Of a stretch of 64,000 nt of DNA, positions 29,992 through 38,678 are shown piece by piece (the first letter of the stretch is position 1; each line of letters starts with the position of its first letter). The notes below the pieces were generated by a model. It was not told where the DNA came from. It searched no databases and saw only the letters and a program-made list of their open reading frames with translations. The stretch comes from Balanoglossus misakiensis (taxonomy: Eukaryota > Hemichordata): assembly GCA_040954595.2 (NCBI GenBank), contig JBECUI020000046.1, positions 19,389 through 83,388 on the forward strand, read 5' to 3'. The position numbers were made by a program, and so were the translations under genes.

Positions 29992-31314
29992 ATGAAAACT
30001 CCTGCCTCTTTGCATGACCTTGATAGCATGTCGAAGGAAGTACGCACCTCGGCAATACGGCAACTACATGGCAGGAGAAAACAGAAGGCCGAAGAAGTTA
30101 ATAACCACATTCATACCATTTATTCTTTTAGCCCCTACACTCCCTCTCGTGCTGCCTTCAATGCATGGCAGGCAGGTCTTGCAGTAGCAGGCATTGTCGA
30201 CCATGATTCAATAGCAGGAGCAGAAGAATTTCTGGAAGCAGCGAAGCATATAGGCATAGCTGCCACAGTCGGTACAGAACTCCGTGTGGACTTTCACGGC
30301 ACACCCTTTGCGAAGAAGCATCTCAATAATCCCGATACAACAGGAATTGCCTACCTGCTCATCCACGGCATCCCCCGAAGATCCTTTGCTTGTTTGGATG
30401 ATTTCCTTAAACCGATCCGGCAAGCTCGCATTGCAAGGAGCAAAAATCAGCTGATAAAATTAAATATGCACCTACAGACATTATTCGTTCCCCCCCTGGA
30501 TTTTCACAAGGACGTCCTTTCCGTGAGTTCTGTAGAATCAGGTGGAACAGTAACCGAACGACATATTCTCTCAGCCTTGGCAAAGCGAATAACAGAACAG
30601 CAGGGACGGGGTAAAAGACTGGTAGACTGGTTGGAAAAGAGCCTTGCCATTTCCATCCCCGACCGGATCCGTCGCTATCTGATCGACGAAACAAATGAGC
30701 ATTATATCTACGACCTACTTGGAATCCTGAAATCTTCCTTTCTCCCACATTTCTATGTCCGCCCCGACAATAGCGAATGCCCACCCTGCCAAGACATTAT
30801 AGAATTTGCATGGGATATTGGCGCCATACCGGTTTATCCGTATTTAGGTGATGTCATCCGAGAGGCTACGGACAAACTGAGTAATTCCTATGAGGATGCC
30901 TACTTGGACGACTTATTTGCATGGTTTCATGGAGTTGGAATCCGGGCAATTGCCTATATGCCGCCACGTAATACACCTGAGCAGCTGGAAAAAATTCGAC
31001 AGCTCTGTCGAGAGTATGATTGGATGGAAATAAGCGGCGTTGATATAAATTCACCCCGTCAATCATTCAACTGTCCCGATACCGTAGTGCATAAACAGCT
31101 CGCAGATTCCGCCTGGGCCCTTATTGCACACGAAGAACTTGCAGAACGCAACCGTAATTTTGCTCTTTTCCGGCAATCTGCCAATACATCAGATCTACTT
31201 AATAGCTACAGTTGCATAGGAAGAGGGCTGGGAAGGGGGGAAGCCCTTGATCATTTGGTGAGGAAACATTTTTCTGACAAGGCAGCACTTGCCTTTCTGG
31301 GGTGTAAGACATGA
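29992..31314 (+). CDS. PHP-domain metal-dependent phosphoesterase-like protein
   Basis: A 440-residue protein of the PHP (polymerase and histidinol phosphatase) superfamily. The metal-binding motifs are NNHIHTIYSFSPYTPS (residues ~36-51), VDHDSIAGAEEF (~70-81) and VGTELRVDF (~94-102). PHP proteins hydrolyse phosphoesters with a di- or trinuclear metal site. The substrate is unknown. It begins a four-gene run with an SDR, a sorbose-phosphate-reductase-like enzyme and a kinase, overlapping the SDR by four bases (ATGA), so a role with a sugar- or polyol-phosphate is likely. A TATACT box lies only eight bases before the ATG, so the transcript could be nearly leaderless. Confidence 0.78.
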   Translation: MKTPASLHDLDSMSKEVRTSAIRQLHGRRKQKAEEVNNHIHTIYSFSPYTPSRAAFNAWQAGLAVAGIVDHDSIAGAEEFLEAAKHIGIAATVGTELRVDFHGTPFAKKHLNNPDTTGIAYLLIHGIPRRSFACLDDFLKPIRQARIARSKNQLIKLNMHLQTLFVPPLDFHKDVLSVSSVESGGTVTERHILSALAKRITEQQGRGKRLVDWLEKSLAISIPDRIRRYLIDETNEHYIYDLLGILKSSFLPHFYVRPDNSECPPCQDIIEFAWDIGAIPVYPYLGDVIREATDKLSNSYEDAYLDDLFAWFHGVGIRAIAYMPPRNTPEQLEKIRQLCREYDWMEISGVDINSPRQSFNCPDTVVHKQLADSAWALIAHEELAERNRNFALFRQSANTSDLLNSYSCIGRGLGRGEALDHLVRKHFSDKAALAFLGCKT

Positions 31315-32426
31315 ACACTACAATACTTCAAACAATGCTCCCGCTAATTCGAGGTCTGTATGCACCTCTTCCTGTCCGAATAGAATCAGGAAGAAATGCT
31401 GAAACGGAAACAGTTCTTTCATTGCAAGCATTAGCACATATATCGCAACCCGAAGACCTTCTTAGATCTCTTCCGAAAGAGTTTCTATACTTGCAGGAGC
31501 AGATTTCACGCTTAAAAGACAGCCCGCTTCCGCATTACCTTGGGATCTCAGGGCTGGGTACTATTCGCATTTCGGAAATTGATCATACACCACCCACAGC
31601 AGTATGCGGAAAACTTGCACTTGTAACCGGAGGCGCCCAGGGATTGGGAATGGGCATAGCACGTGCCCTCGTTGCATCCGGCGCCCATGTCTGTATTGCC
31701 GACATGAACTATGAACAAGCAAGGACTGTTGCGGAAGAATTGAACGCCGGTACGAACAGAGCATGGGCAATGGAAATGGACGTTAGTGCATCCGATTCGG
31801 TAAAAAACGGCATGGACAAGATACTGAAAAAATTCGGGGGGCTGGATATTCTTATCAGCAATGCCGGCATAACCCTTCCCGGTTCCATTAATAACCTCAG
31901 TGAAGAAGAGTTTATGCGGACCATGCAGGTTAACTATACCGGGTTCTACCTTCTGGTGAAACATTTTTCCCCCATCATGCAATGGCAATACGTAGCAAAT
32001 AAGAACTACAGTTCTGACATCATACAGATAAATTCGAAGTCCGGACTTCGTGGATCCAATAAAAACTTTGCCTATGCTGGCAGTAAGTTTGGCAGCATCG
32101 GTCTTTGTCAAAGTTTTGCCCTAGAATTGGCACAGTACAATATCAAGGTGAATGCAGTTTGTCCAGGCAATTTCTTTGACGGAGATCTATGGTCGGACCC
32201 GGTAACGGGGCTCTTTCAAAAATATTTTCAAGTAGGCAAAGTACCCGGTGCAAAAAACATCAAGGATGTCCGCAAGCATTATCTCGCACAATCACCACTC
32301 GGTTCAGTTTTACAACGCGGTTGTCGCGTAGAGGATGTTGTGCATGCAGTATTCTATCTCATAACACAGAAATTTGAAACCGGACAGGCAATGCCTGTAA
32401 CTGGTGGTCAGGAGATGCTTTCATGA
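31311..32426 (+). CDS. SDR-family oxidoreductase with N-terminal extension
   Basis: A 371-residue short-chain dehydrogenase. After ~95 residues with no recognisable motif comes a classical SDR domain: LVTGGAQGLGMGIARAL (NAD(P) loop), SNAGIT, IQINSKSG, catalytic YAGSKFG (Tyr-x-x-x-Lys) and VNAVCPGNFFDG. It resembles sorbitol-6-phosphate 2-dehydrogenase-like SDRs. It is overlapped by four bases at both ends, so it is translationally coupled to the PHP protein and to the zinc-type reductase. The extension is longer than usual for classical SDRs (~250 residues). Confidence 0.82.
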   Translation: MNTTILQTMLPLIRGLYAPLPVRIESGRNAETETVLSLQALAHISQPEDLLRSLPKEFLYLQEQISRLKDSPLPHYLGISGLGTIRISEIDHTPPTAVCGKLALVTGGAQGLGMGIARALVASGAHVCIADMNYEQARTVAEELNAGTNRAWAMEMDVSASDSVKNGMDKILKKFGGLDILISNAGITLPGSINNLSEEEFMRTMQVNYTGFYLLVKHFSPIMQWQYVANKNYSSDIIQINSKSGLRGSNKNFAYAGSKFGSIGLCQSFALELAQYNIKVNAVCPGNFFDGDLWSDPVTGLFQKYFQVGKVPGAKNIKDVRKHYLAQSPLGSVLQRGCRVEDVVHAVFYLITQKFETGQAMPVTGGQEMLS

Positions 32427-33697
32427 ATTTGATTCGAACAACCGCCGTCAGACTTCATGGGGCAGGGGATATTCGGCTGGATAGCTTTGATCTTCCGCCA
32501 CTAGCTGACAATGAAATTCTTGCTCAAATTATCTGTGATAGCCTCTGTACGTCAACGCGCAAGGCCGCCCTTCTTGGTGCAGCGCACACTCGGGTTCCCG
32601 ATAATGTCGCTGACTATCCGGTCATTGTAGGGCATGAATTTGCAGGCAATATACTGCAAGTAGGAAAAGCATGGGCAGATAAGTTTCATATCGGTCAGAA
32701 ATTTACAATTCAACCAGCGCTTGCCTACAGCGACAAACTGGATGCCCCCGGCTATTCTTTTCCCACCATAGGGGGAGATGCCACTACTGTCATCATTCCC
32801 AATGAAATAATAGAAATGGATGGACTTATCCCCTTTGATGGAACAAGTTATTTCCCGGCAGCATTAGCAGAGCCCTTTTCTTGTGTCATCGGTGCGTTTC
32901 AGGCATTTTATCACACCGTGTACGGAAGTTATGGGCATACAATGGGCATACGCCCGAACGGCAATTTTGCCCTTCTCGCCGGAACCGGCCCCATGGGCAT
33001 GGCGGCAATAGAATACATACTGCATGCAGAACGAAGACCCAGGCTACTCGTCATTACCGGAAGGACGCAATCAAAGTTATCCCATCTCGAGCATCTCTAT
33101 TCACCAAAGAAGGCAGCAAAACAAGGCATAACCCTTGAGTATGTACTATCCACCAATAAAAACGATTTTCAGAACTTGCTTGCTGTCAGTGAGGGAAAGG
33201 GATATGATGACATTCTTCTTATGTATCCCGACCCTTCTTTAGTAGAACTGGGAGATAGAATTCTTGCACGGGATGGCTGTCTGAACTTCTTTGCTGGCCC
33301 GCCGAACAAGGATTTTAGTGCGGCCATTAATTTTTACAACCTGCATTATTCCTTTTCGCATTTTGTAGCAACCACAGGCGGCAACATTAGCGACATGTGC
33401 AAAGCATTATCGATGATGGAAAAAAAGGTGATATCCCCTGCTACTATCATAACCCATATTGGCGGACTCAATGCCGTTATTGACAGCACCATGCGCTTAC
33501 CGGAGCTACCAGGAGGGAAAAAACTTATCTACACGCAGAAGAAGATGGACCTGATTGCACTTGATAGATTAGAGGATATACGAAGGGAGAGCCCCTTCTT
33601 GCAGGGACTCTACGAACGGGTAGCAGCACGAAACAATACTTGGAACGAAGAAGCAGAAGCATACATGCTCGCACATGCTCCGTCGATATTTAGTTAG
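32423..33697 (+). CDS. medium-chain dehydrogenase, L-sorbose-1-phosphate reductase-like
   Basis: A 424-residue alcohol-dehydrogenase-superfamily enzyme. CDSLCTSTRKAA, DYPVIVGHEFAGNI (residues ~70-83), FTIQPALAY and PGYSFPTIGGDATTVI follow the pattern of L-sorbose-1-phosphate reductases, which interconvert sorbose 1-phosphate and a hexitol 6-phosphate. The Rossmann part is LLAGTGPMGMAAIEYI. Its pairing with an SDR of the sorbitol-6-phosphate dehydrogenase type suggests interconversion of ketose and polyol phosphates. The exact substrate is inferred. Confidence 0.75.
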   Translation: MNLIRTTAVRLHGAGDIRLDSFDLPPLADNEILAQIICDSLCTSTRKAALLGAAHTRVPDNVADYPVIVGHEFAGNILQVGKAWADKFHIGQKFTIQPALAYSDKLDAPGYSFPTIGGDATTVIIPNEIIEMDGLIPFDGTSYFPAALAEPFSCVIGAFQAFYHTVYGSYGHTMGIRPNGNFALLAGTGPMGMAAIEYILHAERRPRLLVITGRTQSKLSHLEHLYSPKKAAKQGITLEYVLSTNKNDFQNLLAVSEGKGYDDILLMYPDPSLVELGDRILARDGCLNFFAGPPNKDFSAAINFYNLHYSFSHFVATTGGNISDMCKALSMMEKKVISPATIITHIGGLNAVIDSTMRLPELPGGKKLIYTQKKMDLIALDRLEDIRRESPFLQGLYERVAARNNTWNEEAEAYMLAHAPSIFS

Positions 33698-33710
33698 GAG
33701 GTATAACAAC

Positions 33711-35108
33711 ATGAAAACACACATAGCAATTGATATGGGAGCATCCCATGTCCGCGTCATTGCAGGCAATTTAGAAAATTTTCAGGTAATACGAAACTTC
33801 CCTACGTACGTTTCCACTATTCAGGGAAGCATGTTCTGGGACATCACTCGGATTTTTGAAGAAATAAAGCAAGGGATTCGTGACGCCCTTCAGCAGTATG
33901 AAGTAGCAAGCATAGGCATTGATGCCTGGGGAGCGGACTACGTGCTTCTTGATGAAACCGGTCAGATTCTTGCTTTGCCCTACCATTATCGAAACACACG
34001 CGGAGAATTAGCTATGCAGGCAGTGCATGATCTAATTTCTCCGATGAACTTATATCGTGAAACTGGAATACTCCCGTATCCCTTTAATAACAGTTATCAA
34101 CTCTATGCCCATAGAGTTCAACAGCCGCAGCTCTACGCTGTAGCAAAGAGATATCTCTCCATAGCCGATTTAGTATACTACTGGCTTGGTGCGGAACCCG
34201 TCAACGAGGTAAGCCATGCCGGTGGAACGCAGTTATATAATCCACATAAAAATACATGGTCGACAGAGGTTCTCAAAACACTCGAATTAAATGACAAACA
34301 TTTTTATTCTCCCGTAACACCCGGCACAAAAATTGGAATGCTTGATAATGAACTGGCAGCAGGCAGAAAAGTATCATTAATAAGCGTTGGAACACATGAT
34401 ACTGCCAGTGCATTTGCAACCGTTACTGCTATTGCCGGGCAGGATGTAATAATTGTAAATAGTGGAACATGGTCAATTATCGGTGCTATTCGGCATAAGG
34501 CACTCGTAACCGAGCAATCATTTCAATGCAATTTCACCAACGAGAAGGCAGTGGATGGAAAAATTCGATTTGTAAAGAACATTATGGGCATGTGGATACA
34601 GCAACAATGTCGGCAAGCATGGAGAGATATGGGAATCAATGTATCGATTCGGGAAGCAATGGAAATGGTAAGAACAGCAGGTTCGTCTGATGCTATTATT
34701 GATCCCTCCGATTCTATTTTCTTTCAGCCGAATAACATGGATCGTCCTATGCCCGAACGCATACAAGAATATTGCAGACAGAAGGGCCAGAGCGTACCAA
34801 CAACTCCACAGGAGATATTGGCAGCAATATATAAGGGGCTAGTTAACCTGTATGTGCAAACCATCGAAGATGTAATTCGGTTGAACAATAAGCAATACAA
34901 TACGGTATACATTGTAGGCGGGGGAAGTCGAAACCTTGCACTCAACAGTATGCTGGCAACTGAGACAGGCATGAATATTCATTTCGGTCTCGGAGAAGCT
35001 ACGGCATTGGGAAACATTCTTATCCAGTCTATCGCAGTCGGTGATGTACAGTCTCCGGAGGAAGCAGGCAAGTATATTTGCAAGCATCATAGTATGCAAT
35101 CGTATTGA
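33711..35108 (+). CDS. FGGY-family carbohydrate kinase, rhamnulokinase-like
   Basis: A 465-residue kinase from ATG 33711, chosen because AGGAGG (33696-33701) is nine bases upstream. Sugar-kinase fold segments are AIDMGASHVRVIAG, GIDAWGADYVLLDETG (~residues 75-90), YRETGILPYPFNNSYQLYAH, VGTHDTASAF (~235-245) and VGGGSRNLALNSMLA (~400-414). The arrangement is closest to rhamnulokinase (RhaB), but the substrate may be another ketose. It ends the cluster that starts with the PHP protein; the product could feed the two dehydrogenases upstream. Confidence 0.8.
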   Translation: MKTHIAIDMGASHVRVIAGNLENFQVIRNFPTYVSTIQGSMFWDITRIFEEIKQGIRDALQQYEVASIGIDAWGADYVLLDETGQILALPYHYRNTRGELAMQAVHDLISPMNLYRETGILPYPFNNSYQLYAHRVQQPQLYAVAKRYLSIADLVYYWLGAEPVNEVSHAGGTQLYNPHKNTWSTEVLKTLELNDKHFYSPVTPGTKIGMLDNELAAGRKVSLISVGTHDTASAFATVTAIAGQDVIIVNSGTWSIIGAIRHKALVTEQSFQCNFTNEKAVDGKIRFVKNIMGMWIQQQCRQAWRDMGINVSIREAMEMVRTAGSSDAIIDPSDSIFFQPNNMDRPMPERIQEYCRQKGQSVPTTPQEILAAIYKGLVNLYVQTIEDVIRLNNKQYNTVYIVGGGSRNLALNSMLATETGMNIHFGLGEATALGNILIQSIAVGDVQSPEEAGKYICKHHSMQSY

Positions 35109-35149
35109 TAGAGAAAGAAGAATGTTTTTATAAAAATCACACACATGTA

Positions 35150-35179
35150 TTGCATAAAAGATTCTATCTATAGTATAAT
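35150..35179 (+). promoter_or_regulatory. promoter of the orphan sugar-binding protein
   Basis: TTGCAT (35150-35155), 18 bases, perfect TATAAT (35174-35179). A strong ribosome site AAGGAGG (35198-35204) precedes ATG 35212. Confidence 0.65.
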
Positions 35180-35211
35180 GATGGAAATAAATATTTTAAG
35201 GAGGCGTAAAT

Positions 35212-36132
35212 ATGCGCTTATTTGTTATTTTGATAATGTTTATAACTCTTGTGGGCAATGCATTTGCTGCAGGCACCACAGAGAGCGGGACATTACGCGT
35301 TGGCATGTGTATTTCGGATTTTGATGATACTTTCATGCAGTACTTAATGGATGCTGCTCGTGAGAAAGCAGTTGAGTTAGGTCTTGATCTGACCCTTGCC
35401 GACGGTAAAGGTGATCCACAGACTCAACTTTCTCAGGTAGAGAACTTTGTTACACAGGGTTTTGATGCAATTATTATTCATGCTGTGAATACTTCTGCAA
35501 CAGATCCTATGAGTGAAGCTGCACTTAATGCAGGCATTAAACTTGTATATGTAAACAGATTTCCTTCCAACTTTCCTCAGGGAGCGATTTATGTAGGTTC
35601 GGATGATTATGATGCCGGACGTCAGCAGGCTGAGTACTTTGTGAAAGTGCTTAATGGTCAAGGAACCGTTGCTATTTTGGAAGGACTTCCAGGAACAGAT
35701 CCTGCCATTAAGAGAACACAGGCAGTTGAGGACATCGTTGCTGCTACCAGTGGTATGAAGGTTGTACGCAAGCAAGTAGCAAACTTCCGTCGTCCTGATG
35801 CAATTCAGGTTGTAGAGAACTGGATTATTGCCGGTGAACCTATAAATGTTATTGCTGCTAATAATGATGAAATGGCAATAGGTGCCGTTCAAGCATTAGT
35901 AGAAGCAAATCTCAAGGATAGGGTTATGGTTTTTGGTGTTGATGCTACTCCTGATGCACTACAATTCATGGCAGAAGGACTGTTAGATGGTACGGTATTC
36001 CAGAATGCTCGTGCACAAGGTGCCGGTTCTGTCGATGCCGCTCACAAGGTTTTGACAGGTGCTCCCATTGATTCGGAAGTCTGGATTCCCTTTGAATTGG
36101 TAACCCCTGACAACTACACAGAGTATCAATAG
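35212..36132 (+). CDS. periplasmic sugar-binding protein, RbsB/type-1 family, without transporter genes
   Basis: A 306-residue binding protein. The signal peptide (1-19) ends AFAAGTTES, with no lipobox. The body follows the ribose/galactose-binding pattern: FMQYLMDAAREKAVELG, QVENFVTQGFDAIIIHAV, AGIKLVYVNRF, NDEMAIGAVQAL (residues ~222-233) and VFGVDATPDAL. Such proteins deliver sugars to an ABC transporter or to a chemoreceptor. No ATPase or permease is adjacent: it has its own promoter and terminator. It may serve the sugar cluster upstream, a transporter elsewhere, or chemotaxis. Confidence 0.88.
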   Translation: MRLFVILIMFITLVGNAFAAGTTESGTLRVGMCISDFDDTFMQYLMDAAREKAVELGLDLTLADGKGDPQTQLSQVENFVTQGFDAIIIHAVNTSATDPMSEAALNAGIKLVYVNRFPSNFPQGAIYVGSDDYDAGRQQAEYFVKVLNGQGTVAILEGLPGTDPAIKRTQAVEDIVAATSGMKVVRKQVANFRRPDAIQVVENWIIAGEPINVIAANNDEMAIGAVQALVEANLKDRVMVFGVDATPDALQFMAEGLLDGTVFQNARAQGAGSVDAAHKVLTGAPIDSEVWIPFELVTPDNYTEYQ

Positions 36133-36153
36133 AGCTCTTGCTTTTATTTCTGT

Positions 36154-36184
36154 AACAAAGGCGTACATTGTACGCCTTTGTTTA
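36154..36184. terminator. bidirectional terminator between binding protein gene and tatD
   Basis: A perfect 13-bp inverted repeat AACAAAGGCGTAC / GTACGCCTTTGTT (36154-36166, 36170-36182) with a three-base loop. It is flanked by T-rich sequence on the right and by A-run-containing sequence on the left, and sits between convergent genes. The tatD stop falls in its right arm. Confidence 0.85.
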
Positions 36185-36943
36185 TATTTTTTGAAATAGC
36201 TGATAACAGTTTCGATAGAGCATTTCAGCGCAGTCTTCTATTGCCATGTTGCGGCATCGTGCAATGAGTTCTACAGTTTCATTATTATAGCGTGGTTCAT
36301 TTTTTTCTCCGCGTTTGCTTTGTGGGGAAAGGAAGGGAGCATCACTCTCGACGAGTATGCGATCAGCTGGGATCAAGGGGAGTAGTTCACGTAGTCCTGT
36401 ATTTGCTGGATAGGTGATGTTTCCTGAAAAAGAAAGATACAATCCTTGCTCAAGTGCACGGAATGCAAAGGAACTGGAACCACTAAAGCAATGCAAAACA
36501 CCCCGACATCGTCCTGCATGCATATCCAGCACCTCCTCATCGGCATTTCTATTATGAATAATTACTGGTAGGCAATGTTTTTCGGCTATCCGGATCTGTG
36601 CCTCATATACTTCACATTGTTTTTCGTAGCTATGTGCATACTTATATTTATCAAGTCCTGTTTCTCCAATAGCAACAGCATCCTTAGGGTCATGTTCTAT
36701 TGCTCGTAACCAGTTTTCGGTATTTGCATCTTCTACCGAACCGGGATGTATCCCGAGCGAATAGTGGAAAAATGGATATTTTTCTTTCATATCACTGACA
36801 TATGCCGGAAAAGTCGGGTCAATTGCTACATCCAGCAAGAATGCATGCGGATGCTGTGCAAAAATTTCTAGGTTAGTCGCACGAACTTCTGCCCTAAGCA
36901 GGGAAAGATGGCAATGGCTATCCGATAAAGCAGCAATAGGCAT
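36182..36943 (-). CDS. tatD: TatD-family deoxyribonuclease
   Basis: About 253 residues from the ATG at 36943; a TTG six codons earlier is possible and no clear ribosome site decides. Metal ligands of the TatD amidohydrolase fold are visible: DSHCHL near the N-terminus, AIGETGLDKYKY (Glu), VIIHNRNA, VLHCFSGSS and VESDAPFLSP, followed by GEKNEPRYN. TatD enzymes are metal-dependent 3'-5' exonucleases/DNases of the cytoplasm. The gene is alone on this strand between two plus-strand operons. Confidence 0.9.
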   Translation of the reverse strand: MPIAALSDSHCHLSLLRAEVRATNLEIFAQHPHAFLLDVAIDPTFPAYVSDMKEKYPFFHYSLGIHPGSVEDANTENWLRAIEHDPKDAVAIGETGLDKYKYAHSYEKQCEVYEAQIRIAEKHCLPVIIHNRNADEEVLDMHAGRCRGVLHCFSGSSSFAFRALEQGLYLSFSGNITYPANTGLRELLPLIPADRILVESDAPFLSPQSKRGEKNEPRYNNETVELIARCRNMAIEDCAEMLYRNCYQLFQKI

Positions 36944-37006
36944 ACGAAAATAATAACACAAGTGCTTTTTCTTGTATATTCATAACTGTAGTATCTTAAA
37001 TTTGTA

Positions 37007-37035
37007 TTGACGCCATAAGGGTTTTGCATTATAAT
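37007..37035 (+). promoter_or_regulatory. promoter of the envelope-trafficking operon
   Basis: TTGACG (37007-37012), 17 bases, perfect TATAAT (37030-37035). About 170 bases of leader, AT-rich, follow before the ATG at 37213. No other strong promoter was noticed until after 46909. Confidence 0.75.
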
Positions 37036-37212
37036 TAACTATAAGTTATTTAATTAATTGTATATGTTATACTTTTTTAAACAGAAAAACAGACTGATTT
37101 TTCATATTCAAAATATGAAAATGTAACTTTCAACGTTAATAATTGTTTAACAAAGTAAGTATTTGTTGACTGTTGTCCAACTGTGTCAGAGAAGGAAAGA
37201 GAAAGGAAAGTA

Positions 37213-38667
37213 ATGAAAGTTATTCTAATATTTTGCTTAATGAGCCTTGTTTTGATTTGTGTTCCTGCACAAGAAATTTCTTTATTTGATGTTCTAGAAG
37301 AAGTCGACACTCTAAAGAAGGAACAAGAGAAATCGATAGAAGCATTAACTCCTACTTCACTGGTACGTGTACAAACACTAACTGTTTTTATTAATGATCT
37401 CCCATACAGGGGTACCAGTTCCGATCCCAAGGTACCCGACGATACAAAGTTTACAACTGTTATGCGTAAAGTGCCGATACGAGAACAAGATCTATATCCT
37501 CTACACAAGTTGGAAGAGCTTCTTGAATTAACAAAGCAGCAGCTAGAGGGTTCTACCTATTATGGAACAGTGCTGTACTCATGGGCGGTTCTTGAGACAA
37601 GTGATGATGTTACGGACATAGAGGTAAAGATTCTTGTTCATGATGGTGTGCGCATGCGATTTTCCGGGGGCAGTATTTTTGGTGCATTCGGCATGGACAA
37701 CTTGTTTGGAAAAGATCAAAGAATCATGGGAGTTGTCGGATTTAATAAGCTAAGATTTTATTACCGTAATAATACTCTTGCAAATTTAGGGGGTACAGAG
37801 AACTCTCTTGGACGAACATGGCTTTTTTATGATATTGATGCCTACCATTTCTGGGAGCATCCCATTCTAAGCAGGCACGACTTCTCTTTTCACACCCTCG
37901 CCTCCTCCTTTGCATTAGGGGTATATCCACATAGTGAACTCGCTATCGGAGTACGTACGGGAGTATACTACGATTGGATAGACGATTGGGTGTCGTACAA
38001 GACCCGTGCTGTCGATCAAATGCTTAATCTGCCAGGTAACCTGAATGAGGGAACCGTACGTGTGGCTATGAGCCCTTTTCTTGTTTATTCCTCAGATGTT
38101 TCGTACGGTGATTGGGGAAGAAATCTATATCTTGGTCTTGCACTTCGCAATGGATTAGCGGTAGACGGTGCTAATCCCCTTTATTATTTTCGTGCAGATC
38201 TTAAAACTGATATGAGCATACGATATAAATTGCTCATTCCGAACATCGTCCGGTTACAAACACGGTTAGGAGCAAGCTACGGCGATCTACCGTACAGTGA
38301 ACAGTTTTCGGTTAATCATGCAAGTATTGATTCAGGCGTTCTATGGGGACGAAGAGCATTTTACGACGACGAGATTTCCTATGGCAAGTCCGTATTCTTG
38401 TTGAAAGCGGAATACATTCTTCGAGTTCTTGAGATTTCTATTGTGGCTCTTGATTTGTATGGTTTCCTTGATTATGGTGGGACCGCACAAAAATTTGCTT
38501 CACTGCCGCAAAACTTTAGACTTGCACCCGGTCTGGGAACTCGAGTAAAGTTTTTGTCCCCAGTTTTTTTGACTATTGATGTATCGTTTGGATTTGGTCA
38601 AAGACTACTCGGGTATTCGGATGGTGAAATCTGGACGTGGGCGCTAGACGTAACTTTTGGAATATAA
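37213..38667 (+). CDS. Omp85/BamA-like outer-membrane beta-barrel with one POTRA-like domain
   Basis: 484 residues from ATG 37213, with AAGGA just upstream. Residues 1-20 are a signal peptide ending VPAQ. Residues ~85-165 look like a POTRA module (LYPLHKLEELLELTKQQLEGS...DVTDIEVKILVHDG), followed by VRMRFSGGSIFG...GMDNLFGKDQ, as at the entry of Omp85 barrels. The rest is alternating aromatic strands ending APGLGTRVKFLSPVFLTIDV and WALDVTFGI. Omp85 proteins insert proteins or move lipids across the outer membrane. It heads an operon with an ABC exporter and a LolA-like protein. The assignment is from pattern and is not certain; a plain outer-membrane porin-like barrel is the alternative. Confidence 0.6.
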   Translation: MKVILIFCLMSLVLICVPAQEISLFDVLEEVDTLKKEQEKSIEALTPTSLVRVQTLTVFINDLPYRGTSSDPKVPDDTKFTTVMRKVPIREQDLYPLHKLEELLELTKQQLEGSTYYGTVLYSWAVLETSDDVTDIEVKILVHDGVRMRFSGGSIFGAFGMDNLFGKDQRIMGVVGFNKLRFYYRNNTLANLGGTENSLGRTWLFYDIDAYHFWEHPILSRHDFSFHTLASSFALGVYPHSELAIGVRTGVYYDWIDDWVSYKTRAVDQMLNLPGNLNEGTVRVAMSPFLVYSSDVSYGDWGRNLYLGLALRNGLAVDGANPLYYFRADLKTDMSIRYKLLIPNIVRLQTRLGASYGDLPYSEQFSVNHASIDSGVLWGRRAFYDDEISYGKSVFLLKAEYILRVLEISIVALDLYGFLDYGGTAQKFASLPQNFRLAPGLGTRVKFLSPVFLTIDVSFGFGQRLLGYSDGEIWTWALDVTFGI

Positions 38668-38678
38668 GAGGCATAAAA

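Noticed and set aside
31548-32111. 187-codon minus-strand frame opposite the SDR gene
   Set aside because: The plus-strand SDR has all family motifs; the opposite frame has no recognisable features.
36154-36184. The perfect inverted repeat as an integration or attachment site
   Set aside because: It lies between convergent gene ends and fits a bidirectional terminator; no integrase or mobile element is near.
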